Source: Linnemannia schmuckeri
Taxonomy: Eukaryota; Mortierellomycota; Mortierellomycetes; Mortierellales; Mortierellaceae
Length of the DNA: 64,000 bases
Assembly: GCA_029449235.1 (NCBI GenBank)
Contig: JANATG010000002.1
Coordinates: 1,984,001-2,048,000, forward strand
Direction of reading: 5' to 3'
In this document: positions 43,581-52,144 of the stretch, piece after piece
How positions within the stretch are numbered: position 1 is the stretch's first letter
Layout of the letters: every line of letters starts with the position of its first letter
Translations under genes and position numbers: made by a program
The notes under the pieces: model-generated
What the model was told of the DNA's origin: nothing
The model's input: only the letters and a program-made list of their open reading frames with translations
Databases searched by the model: none

Positions 43581-43865
43581 ATGCACATCTTTACATCCAC
43601 TGTGTACTCGACGCTCCTCTTCGTCTCCGTCGGCGTCCTCTCCGCTATGGCTCAACTGACCCCCTCCACAGCTGACCGAGACCCTTACTGCTTTGCAAAG
43701 TGCCCCGACGAGGGTACCTATGTTTGCGCAGAGAACAAAAAGGGTCACCAGATGTCCTTCGTCAACGAATGTCAGATGAGGCACCACAATTGTCTGTACC
43801 CTAAGGACCAATACAGGGTCGTCCATGATGGATCCTGCGACACTACCACTCTCCCTATCCCTTGA
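43581..43865 (+). CDS. Secreted single-domain Kazal protein
   Basis: 94 residues. Signal peptide about 24 residues (to AMAQL). One Kazal domain with all six Cys; core SFVNECQM. P1 position is Asp (CPDEGTYVC), unusual for an inhibitor of trypsin- or chymotrypsin-like proteases, so the target may be a Glu/Asp-preferring protease or none. It ends in TLPIP. Tandem duplicate of the broken gene at 43024. Upstream A/T-rich sequence at 43504-43517 may serve as TATA region. Confidence 0.85.
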   Translation: MHIFTSTVYSTLLFVSVGVLSAMAQLTPSTADRDPYCFAKCPDEGTYVCAENKKGHQMSFVNECQMRHHNCLYPKDQYRVVHDGSCDTTTLPIP

Positions 43866-44469
43866 GGTCTTTCGCTCTCCCTTTCCCTCCCCTCTCACTC
43901 GTTTACACATCGGTGTAGCACGAAATAATAAAAATCGAACTCCTTTTATTACCTCTACAAAGTTGAGTCGGTCTGTGTTTTCGCATTGCAAAGATGGTAA
44001 AGAGTCTCTCAATATCCCTTCAATGCTAAGGATCAACGATTCCAACAGCACTCATCCCCGAATGTGGGCTGAGACCTAGAGAAAGAGCGAGAATTACCAC
44101 CATTTTACCGGTTCAAGTCCATAACATCGCCGCCGTTGACGCCGCTTGGAAAAAAACATGCTAACAAGCAAGTGTCGACTTTTATGAACTGCATTGACGA
44201 ATGAGGCATCTTTTTACTGCGTGCAAAAATAACCCTCCCATGATTTCAAAAGAGGGGCGGTATGGATGGAAAGAGAACATTCTTTTCCTTCTTGGTTGTC
44301 GGGGCATAAAAAAGATGTACGTTTTCAGGTCTATTCCGCGACGGATTAGAGAGAGGTATAAATGGGCGTCTTTCGCCGCCCTCATCACCTACCTTCCACA
44401 TACAACATCAGTCATTTTTACGTCTCAACACACCCATACCTACACACATCACCACCACTACCTTAAGAA
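43866..44469. other. Intergenic stretch in the Kazal array
   Basis: About 600 bases without a gene. TATA box for the next gene at 44357-44363 (AGGTATAAATG). Confidence 0.6.
44357..44363 (+). promoter_or_regulatory. TATA box of the Kazal gene at 44470
   Basis: AGGTATAAAT, about 110 bases before the ATG; shares the AGG prefix with two other Kazal promoters. Confidence 0.6.
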
Positions 44470-44736
44470 ATGCGTTCCTCCGCCTTGACTCTTTTGACGA
44501 TTGTCTTCTCGATGGGCATTTTGTCTGCCAACGCAAGTCCAGTCCCTGCGACCGACATTCTCCCTAGCGACAAGTGCCCGATGCGCTGTTCTTGGCTCTA
44601 TCAACCTGTCTGCGGTGAAAACAAGGCCGGCAAACAGCAGACATTCACCAACGAATGCTTGCTTAAGACTCATAACTGCAGCTTCCCTTATGATCAGTAC
44701 AAGCTCGTCCACGAGGGCAAGTGCATGGGCCAGTAG
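44470..44736 (+). CDS. Secreted single-domain Kazal protein, P1 Trp
   Basis: 88 residues. Signal peptide ending near SANA-SPVP. One complete Kazal domain, C-x3-C-x7-C with YQPVCGENKAG and TFTNECLL. P1 is Trp (CSWLYQPVC), which would suit chymotrypsin-like targets. Single exon; the mature N-terminus SPVPATD matches the SPV starts of the neighbours. Confidence 0.88.
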   Translation: MRSSALTLLTIVFSMGILSANASPVPATDILPSDKCPMRCSWLYQPVCGENKAGKQQTFTNECLLKTHNCSFPYDQYKLVHEGKCMGQ

Positions 44737-45245
44737 AGACTTGTTGTCTCTCTCTCACACACACTTTTCTCTTGCTTATGTCCCCTCTTTCCCATACGTC
44801 GTCTATCCTCATACTCTTTCCTACGAAATAAAATAATCACCATCCAGTGATCTACTCCTTCTTCAAAGACGCGTCTATTTTCTTCGCGAACTGATCATCA
44901 CTCACCAATGAGGCGGTTTGTGTGCTCAACACGGACTAATAAATCGAAAATAGACATCGTATGGGGAACCCAAATATAAATCTTTGCATCGCCTTCGTTG
45001 CGTTTGTTTGTTTGCTTGTGTTGGTTAATTTTTAGACACATCGACGGGGGAGGAACGTGTGAGTGGTCAGGATAAAGGAGGTATCCATCTTACCATCTCC
45101 ATCTGTTGTTCCATTTCAAACGTGAGGCACGAAAAAAAAGCGAATATATACTCCTCACTCGCTTCCCTTCCACACTCGAACATTCAAAATCACACACACA
45201 CTTACAAACGCATATTACTCAACAATACACGAACAAAAAAAAAGA
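44737..45245. other. Intergenic stretch in the Kazal array
   Basis: About 500 bases; TATATA at 45145-45150 is a possible TATA element for the next gene. No gene seen. Confidence 0.55.
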
Positions 45246-45512
45246 ATGCATTCCTCATACCCCACATTAACATTTTACATAATCCTACTCCTCTCGATGG
45301 GAACAACAAACACAAGTCCAGTCCCCAGCACCACCGTCGGAACAGAAGGTCAGCCCATTGCCGTATGTCCCAAGACCTGTCCCCCAGGCGGCCCCGCCGT
45401 TTGTGCATCCGATAATGGCAAATTCAAGACATTTGCGAGCGACTGTTTCATGAGACTCACGAACTGTCGTTCTGATTACTATTACCAGGTTATGCATCAA
45501 GGCAGATGCTAG
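45246..45512 (+). CDS. Secreted single-domain Kazal-like protein, diverged reactive loop
   Basis: 88 residues. Signal peptide ending near TNT-SPVP. Six Cys are kept, with KTFASDCFMRLTNC in the second half, but the reactive loop reads CPPGGPAVC: Pro at P1 and Gly at P1' and P2', unlike working Kazal inhibitors. It may have lost inhibitory function or bind another way. Short leader with poly(A) before the ATG. Confidence 0.82.
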   Translation: MHSSYPTLTFYIILLLSMGTTNTSPVPSTTVGTEGQPIAVCPKTCPPGGPAVCASDNGKFKTFASDCFMRLTNCRSDYYYQVMHQGRC

Positions 45513-46073
45513 TTTAGGCGAAAGGAGAGATCTTTCTCGTTTCCTAATTTCCTACCTTTTTTTTTTTCTTTCCCGCCGCTCACGCATCTTTCAGGTTTTA
45601 TCTCCCTGCTTTCGTTTTCACTCACTACTATAACAAAACACGCCGCTGTTCTTGTAATCCTAAAATAAAACGCCGGGTAGTAACTGCCCTTTTATTTTTG
45701 GCCACCAGGCAATTGCGGATATCTCAAACAGCCGACATTGAATTCTTTGGCGCATAAATGAATGAGCGGCGTCTATGGACTTTTTACGAAGTCTTGGCAA
45801 GAGGGAAGGAAGAAAACAAGAAAAAGCCCACACTTAAGGTGGTCAAACGTGAATAAACGGAATAAGAATTATTCAAGGAGGGTTAAAGATCAAGGAGAAA
45901 GACTAAAAAAAGGATGAAAAAAAAAGGATAAAATAAAGGATAAAAAAGAAAAAAAGATAAAAAAAAAGGATAAGAAAAATGGATAAAAAGAATGTAGTAA
46001 GTATTTTCCTCACTCTCCTTCACTTCTCCCATCACATCACATCAAATAAACACAAACACAACACCGCCTAAAA
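45513..46073. other. Intergenic stretch in the Kazal array with GATAA cluster
   Basis: About 560 bases. Between 45905 and 45990 lie five GATAA cores in A-rich context (see findings). No gene seen. Confidence 0.6.
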
Positions 46074-46535
46074 ATGAAGTCCTCTACTATTGTCTCTTTG
46101 ACCTTTATTGCCATCATGTCCATCATGATCACAATCTCCACCGTCGCCCCTGTAGTTGAAGCCAACAACAACTCCAAGCCCAAGCCGCCCAAGTGCAAGA
46201 CAGCCTGCACCAAGAAGTATGATCCGAGGTGCGCCAAGCTCGAATGTGGCGAGTACCGGACCTTTGGCAACCAGTGCATGTATGAAGCCTACGTCTGTGA
46301 GCATCCCAATGAGAAAGTCAAACTCATCTCCAAGACAGCCTGCTCCGAAAAGGCTACAACTACCCCTCCTCCAACTTGTGCCAAAGCCTGCATGCAAATC
46401 TATGACCCCGTCTGCGCAAAGTTCGAAGATGGCAGGACCGAGACCTTTGGCAACCAGTGCGAGCTGGACAATGCCATGTGCGGACGTCCCAAGGAAAAAG
46501 TCGATGTGACCAAGGGTGAATGCCCCAAGTCATAG
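46074..46535 (+). CDS. Secreted two-domain Kazal protein
   Basis: 153 residues. Signal peptide of about 31 residues (to VVEA). Two Kazal domains with six Cys each, joined by a short Thr/Pro linker (KATTTPPPTC). Cores: CTKKYDPRC...TFGNQC and CMQIYDPVC...TFGNQC. P1 is Lys in domain 1, the only Lys/Arg P1 in the array, so this one would suit trypsin-like targets; P1 is Gln in domain 2. No KR site between domains, so it probably acts as a two-headed protein. Highly charged mature protein (K-rich). Confidence 0.88.
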   Translation: MKSSTIVSLTFIAIMSIMITISTVAPVVEANNNSKPKPPKCKTACTKKYDPRCAKLECGEYRTFGNQCMYEAYVCEHPNEKVKLISKTACSEKATTTPPPTCAKACMQIYDPVCAKFEDGRTETFGNQCELDNAMCGRPKEKVDVTKGECPKS

Positions 46536-47179
46536 ATGGATATTGCCTTCTCTCTCCCTCCATCCTATCTTCTACTTTGGTTCCTTTAATTTGATCAATG
46601 TTTCGCTCACTTTTGAGTTATTAAGCCTCTTATTTTCTCCTCAACCCATTAACACGAAAATAAAGTTTATAGTTTATTCACCTCACTGATTAACGCGATT
46701 TGACGCGAAAAATGGAAAAAGAGGTGTAAGCACAATCAAAAATAGGTATAGGGGAGAACGGTTAGCAAGATCTTTAATGCACAATGATACTCTAATTTAG
46801 GATATATGAGAGGTCGCGGACACCGTGGAAAGAACTCAGAAAGCTACCCTACACTGGAAGAAGGAACTATAAGAAGATTGCTTGGAGACATTTCCCTTCT
46901 TTCAAGGATCAAAATATCTTGTCCAAGAGGGACACAAAGGGGAGTGAGTGGTAGGCGGTTAACATCCTTGCAAAAAGTTTAAAGATAAGGAGGGATTTAC
47001 ATAATGGACAAAGAGAGGGTCAGAGTATAAAAAGAGACTACTTTGTACGAAAAAATCCCAGTATTCAACGCCACCGCGCATCATCCCACCAATCTCTCTT
47101 TCTCTCTCTCCTCACTTTAACTACAACAAAGTTCAACACACAGTTCATCAGCACTGTCTCATGGACCGTCGCATCCCCC
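46536..47179. other. Intergenic stretch in the Kazal array
   Basis: About 640 bases; TATA box at 47026-47033 for the pseudogene that follows. No gene seen. Confidence 0.55.
47026..47033 (+). promoter_or_regulatory. TATA box of Kazal-derived pseudogene
   Basis: TATAAAAA about 150 bases upstream of the pseudogene ATG, in the same arrangement as the functional genes. Confidence 0.55.
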
Positions 47180-47566
47180 ATGACGATCCTTCTCTTCTCC
47201 ACGTCCACGATGGTGGCTTATGATCTTTGAGCAAACTCTCTTTGCGGATTGTAGTGCCATCCAGATTTTTTCAAGAAAACCTGTGGCCGATACCCAGATG
47301 GTCGCCTCGAGACCCTCAAGACCTCATGCGACTTTGATAACGCCAACTGCAAGGATCCGAGCCTCATGCTTAAGAAAGTTGGCGACGAAGGTTTCTGCGA
47401 GGTCGTCTGTGACCCAATTCAGTCTCTGTCTACCTGTGTCAAAGACCTCGATACCAACGAAGTCAAGGCATTTAAAACCCTTTTCGATCTCGATATTTAC
47501 AATATTTTGATTCAATATTTTAACCATGAGACCATCATAATCTATGAAAAGTGCGCCCCGAAGTAA
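47180..47566 (+). pseudogene. Kazal-derived pseudogene
   Basis: From the ATG at 47180 one frame runs to the stop at 47564-47566, interrupted by a TGA near 47228 and a TAG near 47252. After them it reads CGRYPDGRLETLKTSCDFDNANCKDP, resembling the second half of a Kazal domain, then FCEVVCDPIQSLSTCVKDL...AFKTLFDLDIYN, a second domain with Cys replaced (Leu for Cys at the fourth position). It looks like an old two-domain Kazal gene decayed by substitutions rather than frame shifts. The 5' end is uncertain. Confidence 0.65.
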
Positions 47567-49439
47567 ACTCGATCCTTTCTTCTCCACTTTCTTCACCTCT
47601 TCCTCCTCCTGTCACAAAAAAAGCAATTCACCATAATCTCTGATCACCCCACCCGGGTTCCACGTTCAGATCATTGCACTTCCATAATAAAAAGTGAATT
47701 TACAGTTGTATATTCATGGGGTTGTAAAATACCTGTCAAAAAGAGGAAAGATGCGAGGCGTTTCGTTTCAATTTTTCAGTTGCTCAAAGGCTCCTGACAT
47801 GGATCAAGCACAAGAAAAATAAGGGATGAGAGACTTGTCAATTCTTGCAATCCCTTCCCTTCCCCTCCGGTGGCTCTTGTTTTTCTAAGATGCCAGGAGA
47901 GCAATGCAGTAGCACGACTTTACCCCTTTAGATTTTTTCATCTAGAAAGCAGCAAAGTCATCCTTCAGAGGCGCCCGTGTCTAGAAGATACGACTTCAAC
48001 CCATCGACATCTAGGATCTAGAGAACAACTCGTCGGGCATAGAAAGGAGCAAGAATCATCAAATACTGCGCAGAGAAAAGTGACGGAGAGCCCTCAGAAA
48101 TCAGTGCAGTATACTCACCTTGAGGGAATAAACAAAAATATTTGTTCCATGTGGTTCGATTGTCTTCTTTTGCATAGGTGTCAGCGCTACTATTTTCGCG
48201 TTCTCTTTTTTCCCCTTCCGATGGATATCCCTTTTACCAGGGGATGACTAGCCCCTCTTTCCGTTCCGCACCACAAAACAGTAGAGAGCATATCATATGT
48301 TCATTCTCTCGTCATACATCGCCATCCATCCGAAGCATGGAACAAAAAAAACTTGTTTCTTTTTTTGGGCGTTTGGGTACAAGTACTCGAGCAGGAGTAC
48401 CTTTCTTCCGTTCGTCATGGGCACTGTCTGGGCACTGTCTGGGCACGGTTAGCTCCCAGGCCAAAGTAAAGCACTTCGCATCAACTCAAAATTGTATTTA
48501 CCTCCCAGGTTGTACATGTACGAATTATCCTCACCCATCCATTTATAGGTACACTCTCCCACGTTCCGCATTCATCCTTCTTGTTCATTCCTTTATTCAT
48601 TGTATATTGAATACATGTACCGCCATTATTTCATAATTGTATAACCAAGCGTCGGTTAACCCATTGCTGGCCCATGCACTGTTTGTTTTTCGTTTTGTTC
48701 ATTTTTCCAAACTCAGAATTATGACCGTTTTTAGTCCTTTCGTTTTTTTCTTTCCTTCTTTCCTTCTTTCCTTCTTTCCTTCTTTCCTGGTCTTGGGCGC
48801 ATTATGCAACCAAGGTGTAGTGTGAAAAAACGTCGTAGAATGAAAAACAAAAATAAACCCCGCAAATGATCACTCAGCGAGACCAGGAAGTATGTGTCCC
48901 CCCTAACCCACAACAGAGAGGAAGGATGATCCACGTTCCTTCTCTTGGTTGCTTTGTAGGCGTTAATTATGAAAAGTGTCGTCAGAGTGTGTTGTAGTCG
49001 GGGTATTTTTCGAGCGCGCATAAAGACGAGAGACAAACGGTAATGGAGGTAGTAGTAGGTGGAATGCTTCTTTCGATATGCTAGGATACAGGCACAGGTA
49101 TAATTAAGTTCTAATGGCATCAAAAGGAAACTCGGCCGAAGAGCTGAAGGGGAAAAAAAGGTACGCGCTGAAAGTCAACTGATGCCTGCCCATGGTTCCG
49201 ATGCGGCTTGTAGCGCTAGAGTAGGTAGGTACCAATTTCAGGTACCGGGTAAGTCGTACTTTGTCAGTGCAAGAGTAACGCTAACTGTAGAGGAGGGATG
49301 AAAGTAGGTATAAAAGCATCGATGATGGCCACTCTTTTATCCCCATCTTCATCTTCATCAACCAACTCAAGCAGCCCAACAAGCAACACTACAAGAAAAA
49401 AACACAATACCTCCTCCATCCTTCCATTCCTTCTCCACG
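47567..49439. other. Intergenic stretch of about 1.9 kb before the five-domain Kazal gene
   Basis: No gene supported. GGGCACTGTCT repeated about 2.5 times at 48418-48449 and a (TTCCTTCT)n microsatellite at about 48751-48788. TATA box at 49309-49315. Confidence 0.55.
49309..49315 (+). promoter_or_regulatory. TATA box of the five-domain Kazal gene
   Basis: AGGTATAAAAGCA about 125 bases before the ATG, identical over 13 bases to the promoter of the three-domain gene (41551). Confidence 0.65.
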
Positions 49440-50588
49440 ATGCAGTTCTACAAACTCATTTCCCTTTCAGTCGTCGTTACATTGTCGATGTTCTCATCCT
49501 CCATCCAAGCCGCCCCCATGGTCTGCAACAAGGCCTGCACCCTCATCTACCAGCCCGTCTGCGCCCAGCTCAAATCCGGCGAGAATCAGACTTTCGGAAA
49601 CGCCTGCACCCTCGACATCTACAACTGCGAGCACCCACATTCCAAGGCCAAGGTCCTCGCCCAGTCGGCCTGTGAGGAGATGTACCCTACCTGCGACATC
49701 ATGTGTGCCATGGTCGAGGATCCCGTTTGCGCCACCTCCAAGGACGGCAAGACTAAGCAGACCTTCAGTAACTCCTGTCTGTTGCGAGTCCATAACTGTA
49801 AGAACCCTGATGATTTGTTTAGTGCTGTCTCTGGAGGCACCTGTGAGGCCGAGGAAGAAGAGGCTGATAACGCCGTTGTCCCCGTCCCCGAGAAGCGCTC
49901 GACTCCTTTGCTCCCAGTCTGTAACACTATGTGCACGATGGAGTACGCGCCCGTCTGTGCAGCCTCCAAGAACGGCAAGCACTTCCAGACGTTCAGCAAC
50001 AAGTGCATGCTCTCAGTCTTCAACTGCCAGAATCCCGACAACTCATTCACCATTGTCTCTAATAACGCCTGTGAAAACGAAGCCGCCGAGGCCACCGTCC
50101 CCGAGAAGCGCTCCACCCCCCTGCTCCCAACCTGTGACATTGCCTGCACAATGGAATACGATCCCGTCTGTGCGGCCTCCAAGAATGGCAAGCACTTCCA
50201 AACATTCGCCAACAAATGCGCCCTCTCGGTCTTCAACTGCCAAAACCCAGACAATGCCTTCCATGCCGTCGCCCAAGCTCTCTGCCCCACCGACAATGAC
50301 ACCTCCTCCCCTGCCCCTGCCTCTGCCGCTGTCAAAACACCTGCTGAAGCTGCTGGTAGCGCCATTGACGGCCTGCTCCTCGAGGACTTGTCGTTGGGGG
50401 AAGATGCGGACAACGACTTTACCCAGTGTGGAACGATGTGTATGATGGTGATGGACCCTGTCTGTGCCAAGGACAAGCGTGGCCAGCTGCGTCGTTTCAA
50501 CAATCTCTGCCTCTTGACCCAGTACAAGTGCACGCATCCCAGTGCTGAGTTGGAGTTTGTTGACGACAAGAGCTGCTTCCTTGTGTAA
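49440..50588 (+). CDS. Secreted five-domain Kazal protease inhibitor polyprotein
   Basis: 382 residues, one exon. Signal peptide about 24 residues (MQFYKLISLSVVV...IQA-AP), like that of the three-domain gene. Five Kazal domains with six Cys each; reactive loops CTLIYQPVC, CAMVEDPVC, CTMEYAPVC, CTMEYDPVC and CMMVMDPVC give P1 Leu, Met, Met, Met, Met. CTLIYQPVC closely resembles the loop of turkey ovomucoid third domain. Domains 3 and 4, with their preceding linkers (PEKRSTPLLP), are near-identical, a recent internal duplication. Each of those linkers holds KR, a Kex2-type cleavage site, so expected products are domains 1-2, 3, and 4-5. The linker before domain 5 is Ala/Pro-rich then acidic. 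Likely a subtilisin/chymotrypsin/elastase-directed inhibitor by P1 type. Confidence 0.92.
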   Translation: MQFYKLISLSVVVTLSMFSSSIQAAPMVCNKACTLIYQPVCAQLKSGENQTFGNACTLDIYNCEHPHSKAKVLAQSACEEMYPTCDIMCAMVEDPVCATSKDGKTKQTFSNSCLLRVHNCKNPDDLFSAVSGGTCEAEEEEADNAVVPVPEKRSTPLLPVCNTMCTMEYAPVCAASKNGKHFQTFSNKCMLSVFNCQNPDNSFTIVSNNACENEAAEATVPEKRSTPLLPTCDIACTMEYDPVCAASKNGKHFQTFANKCALSVFNCQNPDNAFHAVAQALCPTDNDTSSPAPASAAVKTPAEAAGSAIDGLLLEDLSLGEDADNDFTQCGTMCMMVMDPVCAKDKRGQLRRFNNLCLLTQYKCTHPSAELEFVDDKSCFLV

Positions 50589-51378
50589 TTTCTTATGAGT
50601 CCATTTTGGGGGTGTTGACATAAGGGTAGTGCACCCTCTTTTTTCATTGTTTTTCCTTAATCACACGCACACACACACACACATTCATTTTCATTTATTT
50701 TCGCCATGCCAGCACATACACGCACGTTTTAGTATTTACACTTTTTTTTTATTCATAGTCAAAGCACGATTAAGTAATAAATCATTTTTCTTTTTCTCCA
50801 CATATCATGGTTAATTCATCCTAATAATGGCTACAATGTCCATCCCTCCCTGCCTTTCCCTCCTCCCTCCTTTCTCCCTCTAATTGCCTTAGATCATGTG
50901 TTTATCCGTCCACGCTTCTCCCAAAAGCCCTCTCGAAGTCGACACCAAAAACGTGGAAAAAATTAAGCAATGAAGTCACAGTCTAGCCACAAAGATTAGG
51001 GACTATCCGCCGTTTTGGCGTCAAAGTCGACATGGCTTCCTAGTGGTCTCCATTCGCAGTCATCCTGGTTAGCTTTTCATGAAGACAAACGACGATATCA
51101 GTGACAGGCGCTGACGAGGCCAGTCGATTAGCGTCGTCATTCACTGGCACTTGCGAGTACAGCCACGAATATGCGAGCAAAAAAAAAAAAAAGGAATACA
51201 AAAAGGTCCAGCCGGACGTTTACCGGAGTGTTTTCTTCGCTTTTTTTTCTCATTACAACTGCCTAAACCTTAGTTTTATTCCGAGTCGCATAAACTCTTT
51301 TTCCCCCTCCAAGACATCATTACTTCTGACTCTCAAATCTCAACTCTTCCCTCGTCCTTCTCCTTCTTCTTCCCTACA
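50589..51378. other. Intergenic stretch after the Kazal array
   Basis: About 790 bases; CACACA run at 50664-50682, poly(A) at 51180-51193. The last 60 bases are CT-rich, fitting a core promoter. No gene seen. Confidence 0.55.
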
Positions 51379-51645
51379 ATGACATTCCTCTGTTGCGAGA
51401 GCACAAAGAGGATGAGCCGCTTCTTCAAGCGCAATCCCGTCCACGGCCAAAAGGTCCTCCCCGGCGCCGAATCGCCTTGGCCCAACGAAAAGGCCAAGTC
51501 CCGCTCAGACAACGCTCCTGCCAATGATTCCGAGATGACCCCCTCGACCTCGACCTCCGCGGTTGCACCCCCACCTTACAAAGAGAAGTCCGAGTCCCTT
51601 AAGCCCTCCGGGGTCGTCTATAACCTTGCTCCTCACGACAAGTAA
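51379..51645 (+). CDS. Small hypothetical protein with N-terminal CC and a PPPY motif
   Basis: 88 residues, one exon, no family recognised. The N-terminus MTFLCCES has adjacent cysteines that could be palmitoylated. The middle is Ser/Thr/Pro-rich and disordered. The C-terminus has VAPPPYKEKSE, a PPxY match as in the four-TM family members, then VVYNLAPHDK. A CT-rich stretch and CTACAATG context before the ATG resemble a normal fungal start. It may be a real small adaptor protein or a chance frame; codon use looks like the neighbours (C-ending codons), which favours a gene. Confidence 0.5.
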   Translation: MTFLCCESTKRMSRFFKRNPVHGQKVLPGAESPWPNEKAKSRSDNAPANDSEMTPSTSTSAVAPPPYKEKSESLKPSGVVYNLAPHDK

Positions 51646-52144
51646 TGATAAACCTTTTTGATCAACAACCAAAACAAAAAATGCTAAAAGAAAAAACCGA
51701 GATCCCTTCTTTACCCTTGCAGCTGTACTTCCACATCCTTCACCAACAAACATCGCAAATACCTGGAAAATGGCTATATAAATAAATACAGTAACATATC
51801 CACCACCTGAGTTATGTTCGGTGACTACAAAGCCATTTGAGGATGAGGGCATTACAGGCTGAGTGAACAACGAATGATCTATCCTCTGAATTAATTTCTA
51901 TTCCTTACTAACACGTACATCTCATATTTGTGTCGCGTATCGTTCGCAATGATGTTTTTATTTTTGTTGCAAGGGTTAGTTGCTTTCTGATATGGTTTGG
52001 TTGAAAAAAGGAAGTAGGTGAGGGTCTTTTTAAAAAGCAACAACAAGTGGAGGAACTAGAGAAACCCAAAAAAAAAAAAAGAAAAAAGGTGTAAAAAGGA
52101 TGGTTATCATGAGCATGAAATAACAAAGTCAATTCTTAATTTTT
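51646..52144. other. Intergenic stretch
   Basis: About 500 bases, 3' flanks of the small gene and of the kinase gene; poly(A) at 52068-52086. No gene seen. Confidence 0.55.

Noticed and set aside
49619..50647. Minus-strand frame of 342 codons, and a plus-strand frame at 49672-50445
   Set aside because: Shadows of the five-domain Kazal gene, kept open by its C-ending codon bias; no Kazal cysteine pattern.
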